A stretch of DNA of 64,000 bases. Origin: Ch128b sp964527925 (GTDB taxonomy: Bacteria > Bacteroidota > Ignavibacteria > Ch128b). A program made the position numbers and the translations under genes. Each line of letters begins with the position of its first letter. Position 1 is the first letter of the stretch. Where the stretch lies: contig CAZGQO010000009.1 of assembly GCA_964527925.1 (NCBI GenBank), forward strand, positions 56,186 through 120,185, in the 5' to 3' direction. Below, piece by piece: positions 17,322 to 26,268 of the stretch. The notes below the pieces were generated by a model. It worked only from the letters and a program-made list of their open reading frames with translations, did not search any database and had not been told where the DNA came from.

Positions 17322-18248
17322 TTGAGAGTATTAAAATATATCCTGTACATTCTTCCGACATTAATTTTTGTTGTTTTTATTTCTATAAGGGAAAGCAAAG
17401 GCACACTGGGTACACTTAAAAATCCACTTAAACTTTATTTCACTCCTTCCGTCGATGCAGAAAAAATCACTCTTAGCGCTAAACCTCTCATAAAATTTCT
17501 GGAGCAAGAAACTGGTTATTACTTCGAGAATGCAATTCCGACATCCTACATTGCGGTGGTAGAAGCTTTCGGTACGGAGCGGGCTGATATAGCTATTATA
17601 AATTCATTAAGTTATTTACTCGCTCACGAGAAGTATGGTGCTAATGCTGTTTTAAGGGTGGTTAGAACAGGTAATCAAACTTACTATCGTGGACAGATTA
17701 TAGTTCGTACAGATTCGGGAATTGAGAAAATTGAAGATCTGAATGGTAAGTCTATTGCATTTGTAGATGCCTCATCGGCTTCTGGTTATATTCTCCCGAG
17801 TAATTTATTGAAAAGATATGGTGTTAAGCCTTCGAGAGAAACTTTTGCAATGAAACATGATAATGTTGTGACGATGGTGTATCAGAGACAGGTTGATGCT
17901 GGAGCAACTTTTTATTCACCACCTCATCCGATCACAGTCGAACCACTTGATGCAAGATCACGAGTGAAAAAACAATATCCAGATGTTTTTGAAAAAGTAA
18001 AGATACTCGCATTGACTGATTCTTTGCCAAATGATCCTGTCGTTTTCAGAAAAGGATTGCCAGAATTGATGGTAAGAAAAATCAGTCAGGCACTATTAAA
18101 ATTTGCTAATTCAGAAGAAGGAAGAAAAGTCCTGCCTGATATCTACAGCATGGAGGGATTAATACCCACCAAAGATTCTGATTATGATTATATGCGGAAA
18201 TTAGTAAAGGAAGCTGGACTGAATCTCGAAGAAATGGTGAGAAAATAA
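17322..18248 (+). CDS. phnD: PhnD/PtxB-like phosphate/phosphonate ABC transporter substrate-binding protein
   Basis: A 308-residue periplasmic binding protein. It begins with TTG 17322 (no in-frame ATG exists between the upstream stop and the conserved region). Residues 4-23 form an uncleaved-looking membrane anchor with no Cys lipobox. The fold segments are LKLYFTPSVDAEKI, FLEQETGYYFENAIPTSYIAVVEAFGTERADIAI, then GKSIAFVDASSASGYILP, a hallmark of PhnD-like proteins whose Ser/Thr residues bind the phosphonate or phosphite oxyanion. It overlaps phnC by one base. The specific ligand (phosphonate, phosphite, phosphate or another oxyanion) cannot be told; no C-P lyase or phosphite dehydrogenase gene is in the window. 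Confidence 0.85.
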   Translation: MRVLKYILYILPTLIFVVFISIRESKGTLGTLKNPLKLYFTPSVDAEKITLSAKPLIKFLEQETGYYFENAIPTSYIAVVEAFGTERADIAIINSLSYLLAHEKYGANAVLRVVRTGNQTYYRGQIIVRTDSGIEKIEDLNGKSIAFVDASSASGYILPSNLLKRYGVKPSRETFAMKHDNVVTMVYQRQVDAGATFYSPPHPITVEPLDARSRVKKQYPDVFEKVKILALTDSLPNDPVVFRKGLPELMVRKISQALLKFANSEEGRKVLPDIYSMEGLIPTKDSDYDYMRKLVKEAGLNLEEMVRK

Positions 18249-19021
18249 TGAGTAAAAACTTGCTGGTTGAAGTTAGAAATCTTCATAAAGTATATCCAAG
18301 TGGAACTCACGCTTTAAAAGGTGTATCGATTGATGTTTATGAAGGTGAGTTTCTTGTTGTTATCGGTTTAAGCGGTTCAGGAAAAACAACTTTATTAAAG
18401 TGTATCAATCGTCTGGAAGAACCAACTTTAGGTACTGTTAAATTTCTTGGAAAAGATATAACGCATATAAAGGGAAAAGAACTGAGAGAAGTTCGAAGAA
18501 ACATTGGAATGGTTTTTCAGCAGTTTAATTTGATTAAACGAATGACTGTTTTGAATAATGTACTTGCTGGAAAACTTGGATATATAAAAACATTGCCTTC
18601 ATTGATGGGTAACTTTCCTCTGCATTGTATTGACGAAGCATTAAAAAATCTTGAAATTGTTGGAATTAAAGATTATGCCTACGAAAGGGCAGATAAATTA
18701 AGCGGTGGTCAACAACAACGCGTTGCAATCGCAAGAAGTTTGATGCAAAGTCCAAAATTACTTTTAGCTGATGAACCTGTTGCAAGTCTTGATCCTGCAA
18801 CATCAAATTCAATCATGCAATATTTCGAAAAAGTCAATAAAGAACTTGGAGTGACAGTTGTGTGTAATCTTCATTTTCTAAGTCTGGTCCGAAGATATGC
18901 AACTCGAGTTGTGGCTCTGAAATCTGGAGAAATTGTATTCGAAGGATTGCCGCACGAAATTGATGAGAAGTGGTTCAAAAAAATCTATGGGGAAGAAGCA
19001 GAAGAAGTGGAGATTAGATAA
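18248..19021 (+). CDS. phnC: PhnC-like ABC transporter ATP-binding protein
   Basis: 257 residues. Walker A is GLSGSGKTT, the Q-loop NIGMVFQQFNLI, the signature LSGGQQQRVAIARSL, Walker B LLLADEPVASLDP and the H-loop VVCNLHFLSLV. The insert after the Q-loop (VLAGKLGYIKTLPSLMGNF) is characteristic of PhnC. It energises uptake with PhnD and PhnE. The start ATG overlaps the phnD stop and its own stop overlaps the phnE start by one base, so the three genes are translationally coupled. Confidence 0.93.
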   Translation: MSKNLLVEVRNLHKVYPSGTHALKGVSIDVYEGEFLVVIGLSGSGKTTLLKCINRLEEPTLGTVKFLGKDITHIKGKELREVRRNIGMVFQQFNLIKRMTVLNNVLAGKLGYIKTLPSLMGNFPLHCIDEALKNLEIVGIKDYAYERADKLSGGQQQRVAIARSLMQSPKLLLADEPVASLDPATSNSIMQYFEKVNKELGVTVVCNLHFLSLVRRYATRVVALKSGEIVFEGLPHEIDEKWFKKIYGEEAEEVEIR

Positions 19022-20094
19022 TGTTAAATCCAGAATTAGAATTACATCCGCACGAAAAAATTTTAAGAAAAAAACGTAATCAAGAGAAAATTGATCTCGT
19101 TAAAGCAATTCTTCTTGATATCTTTTTTGTCTTCTACACAATTTTAGTTATCCAGAGAGCAATCTATTATAAAGTAATTCTCGATTTAAGAGAACTCCCA
19201 TTTTCCTGGTCAAAAATTATTGTGTTCTTAGTTGTTTCTGTGGTAATTGGGGTTTTATGGGGATTGAGCAGAACTTCTCTTGGTACGAAGATTATGGGAC
19301 TTTCAAAAGAGACGAGGTTCGCAAATCTTTCCGCTGAAATTTTTGCATGGACTTTGTTTAACCTTACTTTTATCGCAGGATGGTTAATCACAAAAATTTC
19401 TATTATCGATTTGTTTAGTAAAGAAGGAATTGAAGGTGCGAATAGAATTTTTTATGCACTTTTCAGACCAGAGTTCGGAATTTTTGACGATGCACTGTTT
19501 GCGATTATTGAAACTATCTATCTTGCTTTGATAGCTACTTTACTTTCAATTCCGCCCACATTAATTCTAAGTTTTCTCACAGCCAGAAATTTAATGAAAG
19601 ATAATTGGTTCACATTTTCGATTTATTATATTCTTCGAATAGTATTAAATTTTGTCCGTTCAATTGAACCACTGATCTGGGCAATAATATTTTCAGTTTG
19701 GGTTGGAATTGGTCCTTATGCTGGTATGATTGCTCTGCTTGTTCACACAATCGCAGCAAACGCAAAACTTTATTCTGAAGCAATCGAAAGCATTGAAGAA
19801 GGTCCAGTAGATGCAATTGCTGCGACTGGTGCAAATAAATTACAGGTAATCTGGTATGCCGTTGTTCCTCAAATTGTCTTGCCATTTTTGTCATTTACAA
19901 TTTATAGATGGGATATAAATGTTAGAATGGCAACTGTCATTGGACTTGTTGGAGGCGGTGGAATTGGAACAATGCTTATGCAGTATCAGGGATTAGGACA
20001 ATGGCACGAGGTTGGTTTGATTGTTATCATGATCGCCAATGTTGTATGGATAATGGATTATATCAGTGCAAAGATCAGGGAAGCAATTTATTAA
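19021..20094 (+). CDS. phnE: PhnE-like ABC transporter permease
   Basis: 357 residues with six or more membrane helices. The cytoplasmic coupling motif is EEGPVDAIAATGANKLQVIWYAVVPQ (EAA loop), followed by RMATVIGLVGGGGIG, typical of PhnE. The N-terminus has a charged 25-residue extension and an additional helix pair before the conserved domain. It completes the D-C-E uptake operon. It faces the TetR gene with 12 bases between the stops and no obvious terminator. Confidence 0.92.
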   Translation: MLNPELELHPHEKILRKKRNQEKIDLVKAILLDIFFVFYTILVIQRAIYYKVILDLRELPFSWSKIIVFLVVSVVIGVLWGLSRTSLGTKIMGLSKETRFANLSAEIFAWTLFNLTFIAGWLITKISIIDLFSKEGIEGANRIFYALFRPEFGIFDDALFAIIETIYLALIATLLSIPPTLILSFLTARNLMKDNWFTFSIYYILRIVLNFVRSIEPLIWAIIFSVWVGIGPYAGMIALLVHTIAANAKLYSEAIESIEEGPVDAIAATGANKLQVIWYAVVPQIVLPFLSFTIYRWDINVRMATVIGLVGGGGIGTMLMQYQGLGQWHEVGLIVIMIANVVWIMDYISAKIREAIY

Positions 20095-20106
20095 AATAAA
20101 AATCTG

Positions 20107-20709
20107 CTAATCTTCAGGGAAAAGTTTTTCGATAAGAAAATTCCAGATTTCTTCAGCTTCTTTAAAATCGAAAGGAGCTACATATTCGTTTTTTCTGGCA
20201 TCTACTCGAGCAATAAATAAAATTCCTCTAGCATAACTGGATAAGTACTCAGAAATTTTATTTATTTCAGCTTCTTTACTTTTAGATTTTGAATAGTATT
20301 CACTCAAAAGGGATTTGAAAAATTCAACTTCTTTTTTTACAAGTTCAAAGTAAAGTGACTTTTCATCCAGAATATGCATGAGAGATACTGCTTCTAATTG
20401 CAAGTAATAGAGATTAGAATTATCACTGAATGTTTTCTTTCGAGCTTGAAAGTAGAGATTAAGTTTTTCCTGGAGATTAAGACTCTTATTCTCAAGAATT
20501 TCCTTTAAATTTTTATTGAACTCATCAATTTCAAATTTCAGTACAGCTTCATAAATCTGTTCTTTTGTCTGATAATAATAGTAAAGAGTAGGTTTGCCCA
20601 TTCTAAGGTCTGCAGCGATTTCATCCATTGTTGTTTTCTTAAATCCATAACGAGCAAATCTTTCTTTGGCAACTTTCAGAATGAGATCTTTGCGAACATT
20701 ATTTTTCAT
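20107..20709 (-). CDS. TetR/AcrR-family transcriptional regulator
   Basis: 200 residues. The N-terminal helix-turn-helix (about 8-55) shows AKERFARYGFKKTTMDEIAADLRMGKPTLYYYYQTKEQIYEAVL, the canonical TetR DNA-binding region; the rest is a variable helical ligand-binding domain. Target genes are unknown. It is convergent with phnE and is followed upstream (in transcription) by the receiver-kinase gene on the same strand, 26 bases away, so the two may be co-transcribed. Confidence 0.9.
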   Translation of the reverse strand: MKNNVRKDLILKVAKERFARYGFKKTTMDEIAADLRMGKPTLYYYYQTKEQIYEAVLKFEIDEFNKNLKEILENKSLNLQEKLNLYFQARKKTFSDNSNLYYLQLEAVSLMHILDEKSLYFELVKKEVEFFKSLLSEYYSKSKSKEAEINKISEYLSSYARGILFIARVDARKNEYVAPFDFKEAEEIWNFLIEKLFPED

Positions 20710-20735
20710 TTTTTTGCATTGAAAAGTTTTTTGGA

Positions 20736-21851
20736 CTACGATTGATTTAGAGGAATAGTTACTTTAACTGTCGTTCCTTCGTTTAATCTACTTGTGATCT
20801 CTAACTTCCCATTCAGAAGAGTGACAATTTTATTAACAACAGTTAATCCTAAACCGCCGCCTTGTTGTTCATAGTATTTTCTATTGTATTGATAGAATGG
20901 CTCAATGATTTTACTGATTTCTTCTTCTGGTAAACCAATACCTTTATCACTGACTATTAACTCGAATAAATTAGGTGAACAATTTGCTGAAACAGTTATT
21001 TCAACTCTATCGGGTGGAGAGAATTTAACAGCGTTGCTTATAAGCTCCTCAAGAATCTTAGATAAATAACTATAGTCTATCGGGCAGGGATAGTTATTTC
21101 CTTCAGTGGAGATATTGATTTTAGTATTAAACTTTGTACTTAAATCATTAATAATACTTTCAAACTCTGTGTACCAGTTTTCATTTCTAATTGAACGAAG
21201 TTCTTTTAATTTATTCTCATCTGATTCAATAATTTCAAGTTCAGCAAGTTTGAGGAAATTCATCACCAATCTATAAAGTCTATCGCTGCTCTGTTTAATA
21301 TATGTTAAAAATTCTTCCATCTCCTGTTCAGATTTCTCGTAATTTTTATCGAGCAGAAGAGATAAAAATCCGCTCATTGTACTCAGTGGATTTTTAAACT
21401 CGTGTGGCAAGGCATAAAGGATTGATTTTCTAATTTCATCAAGGCGAGCGTTTAATGTTTTCTTGCGATCTTCATATTTCTTCAATTTAGATTTAATAGA
21501 TACAAGCAAATCTTCAAATTCAAAAGGTTTGGTTAAATAATCTTCAGCACCAATTAATTTGCCAAAGCGAATATCTTTTTTATCTGATTTAGCTGTAAGA
21601 AAAATCAGAGGAATATCTTTAAAATTCTCATCCTGACTTAATTTTTCTTGCATTGTAAATCCATCTATGACAGGCATCATCACATCAGACACAATTAAAT
21701 CGGGGCGAAAAGTTTTAACTTTTTGCAGACCTTCAACACCGTTTGCTGCAACATCAACTATAAACCCTTCTGTTTCGAGCTCCATCTTTAATAATTCTCT
21801 GATGGGTTCTTCGTCTTCAACAACCAGAATTTTGTATTGCTGATTTTCCAT
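20736..21851 (-). CDS. Response regulator receiver-histidine kinase hybrid (REC-HisKA-HATPase)
   Basis: 371 residues, soluble. The N-terminal receiver domain (5-125) has the acidic pair Asp13/Glu14, phospho-acceptor Asp56 in LIVSDVMMP, Thr86 and Lys108 (YLTKPF). The kinase follows: H-box YALPHEFKNP with His150, N-box ELISNAVKFSPP, G1 DKGIGLPEEE and G2 GGGLGLTVV. The domain order is reversed from classical hybrid kinases, so the receiver is probably an input module that modulates the kinase. No membrane segment and no output partner are in the window. The TetR gene lies 26 bases downstream. Confidence 0.92.
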   Translation of the reverse strand: MENQQYKILVVEDEEPIRELLKMELETEGFIVDVAANGVEGLQKVKTFRPDLIVSDVMMPVIDGFTMQEKLSQDENFKDIPLIFLTAKSDKKDIRFGKLIGAEDYLTKPFEFEDLLVSIKSKLKKYEDRKKTLNARLDEIRKSILYALPHEFKNPLSTMSGFLSLLLDKNYEKSEQEMEEFLTYIKQSSDRLYRLVMNFLKLAELEIIESDENKLKELRSIRNENWYTEFESIINDLSTKFNTKINISTEGNNYPCPIDYSYLSKILEELISNAVKFSPPDRVEITVSANCSPNLFELIVSDKGIGLPEEEISKIIEPFYQYNRKYYEQQGGGLGLTVVNKIVTLLNGKLEITSRLNEGTTVKVTIPLNQS

Positions 21852-21860
21852 TTTCTACTT

Positions 21861-22049
21861 TTAATTCTTTTTTCTTACTAAACATTTAGCATTTTTATTG
21901 TTAAATTTTTCCAGTATTTTACACCAAACAGCGAGGTCCCTTCTGCATGCACCAACTGTTTCAGGCGAAGTAAAATCAGCATATTTACAACTGTAATCAC
22001 AATAAATTGGAAGTGAATCCACTTTGTATTTTACAATTTTTTTCTTCAT
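21861..22049 (-). CDS. Small cysteine-rich protein of unknown function
   Basis: About 62 residues from ATG 22049 (a TTG at 22076 would add 9). Five Cys occur in the pattern CDYSC...C...C...C: YCDYSCKYADF, VGACRRDL, VWCKIL and AKCLVRK. The spacing suggests a zinc or Fe-S site or a disulfide-rich fold. No signal peptide, no recognisable family. It lies 9 bases upstream of the receiver-kinase gene on the same strand, so it is probably the first gene of that operon and could be linked to its signalling; that is inference. Confidence 0.5.
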   Translation of the reverse strand: MKKKIVKYKVDSLPIYCDYSCKYADFTSPETVGACRRDLAVWCKILEKFNNKNAKCLVRKKN

Positions 22050-22108
22050 CGGACATGAATGTTTAACTAAATACAATTTAATATTTTAGTATTAAAGATT
22101 GAAAGCAA

Positions 22109-23059
22109 ATGAAAACTATTATCACTTCTTCAATCGAGAAAGCAGCTTCTTATATAAAAAACGGTGAAGTAGTTGCTTTTCCAACCGAAACAGTATATGG
22201 TTTAGGTGCAAATGTTTTTAACGAAGAAGCCATCAAGAAAATTTTTATAGCAAAGAAAAGACCTTTTGATAATCCATTGATTGTTCATATCTCAAGTGTT
22301 AAACAAATTGATCTGCTGGTAAAAAAAATTACACAATCTGCTCAAAAAATAATAAAGAATTTTTTCCCTGGGCCAATTACAATTGTTTTGAAAAAAAATG
22401 ACGTGATTCCTGATTATGTTAGTGCTGGCTTAGATACAATTGCTATTCGAATGCCTTCGCTGGATCTTGCACGACGATTTATTGACGAATCTGGAGTTCC
22501 AATTGCAGCTCCATCAGCAAATATCTCAGGTTCTCCTAGTCCTACAACTTATAAACATGTTTATACCGATTTGAAGGGTAAAATTCCTTGTATCCTGAAA
22601 GGACCTAAGTGTGATGTGGGTATCGAATCAACTGTAGTTGATTGCACCGGTAAATATCCAGTAATCTTAAGACCTGGAATTATTTCTTATGAAGAACTGA
22701 AATCGATTTTTTCTGTTGTTAAAATTTATCGACCGAAGAAAAATGAGAAACCTAAATCACCTGGAATGAAATATCGACATTATGCTCCAGAAGCAAAAGT
22801 GATTCTAATCGAATCAGAAGAAGATATTTTAAATTCGAAAATTGATCCGAAAGTTGCTGCATTCATTGGATTTTTGAAATTGAGAGGATTTAAGTTGACA
22901 AAAAGAGTTGATGATGTCAAAGATTATGCAAGAAATCTTTTCAACTTTTTCAGAAAATGTGATGAAGAAAAAGTTAAAGTTGTATTCTGCCAGCGTGTTC
23001 CAGAAATAGGTCTGGGGCTTGCATTGATGAATCGTTTATCAAAAGCAGCTCACTCATAA
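22109..23059 (+). CDS. sua5: Threonylcarbamoyl-AMP synthase, Sua5/TsaC type
   Basis: 316 residues. The N-terminal YrdC domain (about 5-195) shows VVAFPTETVYGLGANV, the KKRPFDNPLIVHI substrate region and IAAPSANISGSPSPT. After LRPGIISYEE a linker with KSPGMKYRHYAPEAKVIL opens the C-terminal Sua5 domain. The enzyme makes L-threonylcarbamoyladenylate from Thr, bicarbonate and ATP for the t6A37 tRNA modification. It is full-length Sua5 type rather than the short TsaC. The mutase gene follows 11 bases downstream. Confidence 0.93.
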   Translation: MKTIITSSIEKAASYIKNGEVVAFPTETVYGLGANVFNEEAIKKIFIAKKRPFDNPLIVHISSVKQIDLLVKKITQSAQKIIKNFFPGPITIVLKKNDVIPDYVSAGLDTIAIRMPSLDLARRFIDESGVPIAAPSANISGSPSPTTYKHVYTDLKGKIPCILKGPKCDVGIESTVVDCTGKYPVILRPGIISYEELKSIFSVVKIYRPKKNEKPKSPGMKYRHYAPEAKVILIESEEDILNSKIDPKVAAFIGFLKLRGFKLTKRVDDVKDYARNLFNFFRKCDEEKVKVVFCQRVPEIGLGLALMNRLSKAAHS

Positions 23060-23070
23060 AAGGAGTTATT

Positions 23071-24744
23071 ATGACTTTCGACGAATATCGAAAAAAATTT
23101 TTAGAAAGACTTGAAGAATGGGAATCGAAAACACTTAATCCATTTCTAAACAAAAATCCAGAATCAAAAGAAAAATTTGTAACTACTTCAAATAAAGAAA
23201 TTAAAAGATTATACACTCCGCTTGATTTTAATTTTGAAAAGTATGAAGAGAAATTAGGTTTTCCTGGTGAGTTTCCATTTACTCGTGGAATTCAACCAAC
23301 GATGTATCGCGGAAAATTATGGACAATGCGACAATATGCTGGTTTTGGAACAGCAAAAGAATCTAACGAAAGGTATAAATTTTTATTAAGTCAAGGAACT
23401 ACAGGACTTTCAGTTGCTTTTGATTTACCCACTCAGATTGGTTACGACAGCGATGATCCTCACTCTGAAGGTGAAGTTGGCAAAGTTGGTGTTGCAATTG
23501 ATACTCTTGCTGATATGGAAATTTTATTAGATGGAATTCCACTTGATAAAGTATCGACTTCAATGACAATAAACGCTCCAGCTTCAATTCTTTTAGCTAT
23601 GTATATTGTTGTTGCAGAAAAGAATGGAGTATCAAGAGATAAATTATCTGGAACTGTTCAGAATGATATTTTGAAAGAATACATTGCTCGAGGCACATAC
23701 ATCTTTCCGCCAAAACCCTCGATGAGACTTGTGACAGATTTATTTGAATTTTGTTCGAAAGAAGTTCCTCGATGGAATACAATTTCAATTTCTGGTTATC
23801 ATATTAGAGAAGCAGGTTCAACAGCTGCGCAGGAAATTGGATTCACACTTGCCAATGCAATTGCTTATGTTCAAGCAGCTGTAAATGCCGGACTGGATGT
23901 TGATTCTTTTGCTAAAAGAATTTCGTTTTTCTTTAATTCACATAACGATCTTTTTGAAGAGGTTGCCAAATTTCGTGCGGCAAGGAGATTGTGGGCTAAA
24001 ATTATGAAAGAAAGATTTAAAACTAAAGATCCGAGATCAATGATGATGAGATTTCATACACAAACAGCTGGTTCTTCATTAACTGCTCAACAACCTGATA
24101 ATAATATCATCAGAACAACAATTCAGGCACTTGCAGCAGTATTGGGCGGAACACAAAGTCTTCATACAAATTCAAAAGATGAAGCACTTGCATTACCGAC
24201 AGAAAAATCAGCACAAATTGCTCTGAGAACTCAACAGATAATAGCCTATGAATCGGGAGTTATAAATTCAATTGATCCTCTTGCAGGTTCATTTCTGGTT
24301 GAAACATTAACTGATGAACTTGAAAAAGAAGCGGAAGAATATATAAAAAAGATTGATGATCTTGGTGGTTCTCCTGCTGCAATTGAAGTTGGTTTCATTC
24401 AAAAAGAAATTCAAAAATCAGCTTATCAATATCAAATAGATATCGAAGAGGGGAAAAGAATTATAGTTGGAGTAAATAAGTTTGTTGTTGAAGAAGAAGA
24501 GACAGAAGAAATTTTAAAAATCAATCTGGAATTAGAAAGAAATCAAATTGAATTTTTAAAAAAGGTTAAGGCAAATCGAGATAATCAAGCTGTTAAAGAA
24601 AAACTTTTAAATCTAAGAGAAGTTGCCCGTAGTAATTCTAATCTAATGCCTGCAATAATTGATGCGGTTAGAGTTTATACATCAATTGGAGAAATTTGTA
24701 ATGCTTTACGAGAAGTTTTCGGTGAATATAAAGAAAGTCTCTAA
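23071..24744 (+). CDS. Methylmalonyl-CoA mutase large subunit, N-terminal (acyl-CoA mutase) type
   Basis: 557 residues covering the TIM-barrel acyl-CoA-binding domain only; the cobalamin-binding domain with DxHxxG is absent, so a separate small B12 subunit encoded elsewhere is needed. Visible motifs are FTRGIQPTMYRGKLWTMRQYAGFG, TQIGYDSDDPHSEGEVGKVG, SISGYHIREAG (substrate-binding His), GGTQSLHTNSKDEALALPT and IDPLAGSFLVE. It interconverts methylmalonyl-CoA and succinyl-CoA (or a related acyl pair) in propionate or branched-chain metabolism. AAGGAG precedes the ATG. The acyl-CoA dehydrogenase at 60694 may feed the same catabolism, but it is far away. Confidence 0.9.
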   Translation: MTFDEYRKKFLERLEEWESKTLNPFLNKNPESKEKFVTTSNKEIKRLYTPLDFNFEKYEEKLGFPGEFPFTRGIQPTMYRGKLWTMRQYAGFGTAKESNERYKFLLSQGTTGLSVAFDLPTQIGYDSDDPHSEGEVGKVGVAIDTLADMEILLDGIPLDKVSTSMTINAPASILLAMYIVVAEKNGVSRDKLSGTVQNDILKEYIARGTYIFPPKPSMRLVTDLFEFCSKEVPRWNTISISGYHIREAGSTAAQEIGFTLANAIAYVQAAVNAGLDVDSFAKRISFFFNSHNDLFEEVAKFRAARRLWAKIMKERFKTKDPRSMMMRFHTQTAGSSLTAQQPDNNIIRTTIQALAAVLGGTQSLHTNSKDEALALPTEKSAQIALRTQQIIAYESGVINSIDPLAGSFLVETLTDELEKEAEEYIKKIDDLGGSPAAIEVGFIQKEIQKSAYQYQIDIEEGKRIIVGVNKFVVEEEETEEILKINLELERNQIEFLKKVKANRDNQAVKEKLLNLREVARSNSNLMPAIIDAVRVYTSIGEICNALREVFGEYKESL

Positions 24745-24841
24745 GAAATATCTCCTTTTTTTCTTCCTTCTGAATTTTTTCAGGTGAGTTGTTGTTTAAT
24801 AAGTGCGATTTGGATATAGTAAAAATTTGGAGAGTGAGTAT

Positions 24842-25252
24842 ATGTCAACAATTAAAAAAATAATTAAATCCGAAAATGAATGGAAAAATTTTTTATCACC
24901 TGAAGAATATCATGTTCTGAGAGAAAAGGGGACAGAACCACCATTTACAGGCAAATATTATCATCACTTTGAAAAAGGAGTATATCTCTGTGCTGCTTGC
25001 GGAAATGAACTTTTTGATTCGAATTCAAAATATGATTCTGGATCAGGCTGGCCAAGTTTTTTTCAACCTGTGTCAAATGATAATATCGAAATTGAACCCG
25101 ATTTTTCTTATGGGATGAGAAGAATCGAAGTGAAGTGTAGTGCCTGTGGTTCTCACTTAGGACATGTTTTTAACGATGGTCCAAAACCAACTGGATTGAG
25201 ATATTGTATCAATTCAATTTCCCTTAAGTTCAAAAAAAAGGATAAACAATAA
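24842..25252 (+). CDS. msrB: Peptide-methionine (R)-S-oxide reductase MsrB
   Basis: 136 residues from ATG 24842, chosen because GGAG lies upstream; an in-frame GTG at 24803 is less likely. Zinc-binding pairs are CAACG and CSACG, the central segment is SGSGWPSFFQP and the catalytic Cys lies in RYCINSISLKF. It repairs methionine-R-sulfoxide in proteins with thioredoxin as reductant (a thioredoxin gene lies at 61852). No signal peptide, so it is cytoplasmic. Confidence 0.93.
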   Translation: MSTIKKIIKSENEWKNFLSPEEYHVLREKGTEPPFTGKYYHHFEKGVYLCAACGNELFDSNSKYDSGSGWPSFFQPVSNDNIEIEPDFSYGMRRIEVKCSACGSHLGHVFNDGPKPTGLRYCINSISLKFKKKDKQ

Positions 25253-25325
25253 TTTTATCAAGAATTTTATTTTTGAATTAAGTTTTACAGAGAATTTATT
25301 CATCAAAGAATCATTTAAGTAAATT

Positions 25326-25661
25326 ATGAATATGTATCCATCAAAAATTAAACAAGTTTCAAAAGAAAAACTGGAAATAGAATGGTCTGATGGGCATTTG
25401 AGTAAGTACGAATTAAAGCATTTACGATTTGAATGTCCATGTGCAACCTGTAACGGTGAAACAATTTTATGGAAACATTATGGACCAACAAAACAAATTA
25501 TGATTCCAACCCTTGATCAAATTACACTGACATCAATTCAGGTTGTTGGGAATTACGCAATTCAACTATCATGGAAAGATGGTCACAATACTGGAATTTA
25601 TACCTGGGAGTATTTACGAAAATTATGTCAATGCGATGAATGTAAAAATAAATCTGAATGA
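25326..25661 (+). CDS. DUF971 (gamma-butyrobetaine hydroxylase N-terminal-like) protein
   Basis: 111 residues with the DUF971 core IEWSDGHLSKYELKHLRFECPC and LSWKDGHNTGIYTWEYLRKLC. Four Cys near CPCATC and CQCDEC suggest metal binding, as in the N-terminal domain of gamma-butyrobetaine hydroxylase. Stand-alone DUF971 proteins are widespread and often linked to Fe-S assembly, but their role is not established. Its stop is 4 bases before the ATG of the next membrane protein, so the genes are coupled. Confidence 0.85.
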   Translation: MNMYPSKIKQVSKEKLEIEWSDGHLSKYELKHLRFECPCATCNGETILWKHYGPTKQIMIPTLDQITLTSIQVVGNYAIQLSWKDGHNTGIYTWEYLRKLCQCDECKNKSE

Positions 25662-25665
25662 TTTT

Positions 25666-26007
25666 ATGTATGAGTCGAGACATCAAAAACCAATTTCACT
25701 TAAAAAATTTTTCTATAGATTAGTTGCTCATGTTTTCATCGCTTTTTTAGTGGTGATTCTATCACTGGGAATTGGGATGATGGGTTTTCATATTTTTGTC
25801 CATCTTAGCTGGATTGATTCTTTTATTAATTCATTAATGTTGTTAAGTGGAATGGGTCCTGTTGATATATCTGAAACATACTCTGGAAAGTTATTTGCAG
25901 GTTTTTATGCTCTATACTCGGGGATAATTTTTCTTGTTGTAATTGGAATAATAATGGCGACAATTTTTCATAGATTACTTCATAAATTTCACTGGGAAGA
26001 AAAATAA
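25666..26007 (+). CDS. Small three-helix membrane protein with pore-loop-like segment
   Basis: About 113 residues from ATG 25666, just after the DUF971 stop; a longer frame from 25543 overlaps DUF971 and is unlikely. Helix 1 is at about 20-45 (VFIAFLVVILSLGIGMMGF), then the short segment SFINSLMLLSGMGPVD, then a helix from FAGFYALYSGIIF and a charged end LHKFHWEEK. The middle segment resembles a re-entrant pore loop of two-helix ion channels, but the TVGYG selectivity filter is absent. Widespread conserved protein of unknown function. Confidence 0.65.
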   Translation: MYESRHQKPISLKKFFYRLVAHVFIAFLVVILSLGIGMMGFHIFVHLSWIDSFINSLMLLSGMGPVDISETYSGKLFAGFYALYSGIIFLVVIGIIMATIFHRLLHKFHWEEK

Positions 26008-26022
26008 ACAATGGAGGTCAAT

Positions 26023-26268
26023 ATGCCTGTATTTGAATATCGTTGTGGAGATTGCAATAAGAAATTTGAAATACTCCATTTAAGTAGTTCAAAATTAGAT
26101 GAAGTTGTATGCCCGCATTGTGGTTCAAAGAAATATAAAAAATTACTCTCGAGAATTGCTAAACCAGTTTCGGAAGATTCTGATTTTGATTCATCTGACT
26201 TTGATTCAGGAGATGATGATTATTCAAATGGAAGTTGTTGTTCTGGAGGAAGCTGCAGTTGTAATTAG
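26023..26268 (+). CDS. FmdB-type zinc ribbon protein
   Basis: 81 residues from ATG 26023, chosen because GGAGG lies just upstream; an ATG at 26011 is less likely. The FmdB zinc ribbon is MPVFEYRCGDC...VVCPHCGSKKYKKLLS. The C-terminus is an acidic Asp/Ser stretch ending in a Cys-rich CCSGGSCSCN tail, which may bind metal. FmdB-family proteins are small regulators of unknown function. It follows the membrane protein by 15 bases and ends before a bidirectional terminator. Confidence 0.85.
   Translation: MPVFEYRCGDCNKKFEILHLSSSKLDEVVCPHCGSKKYKKLLSRIAKPVSEDSDFDSSDFDSGDDDYSNGSCCSGGSCSCN

Noticed and set aside
25543..25665. N-terminal extension of the small membrane protein overlapping DUF971
   Set aside because: The ATG at 25666 gives the conserved start; the extension lies in the wrong frame over DUF971.
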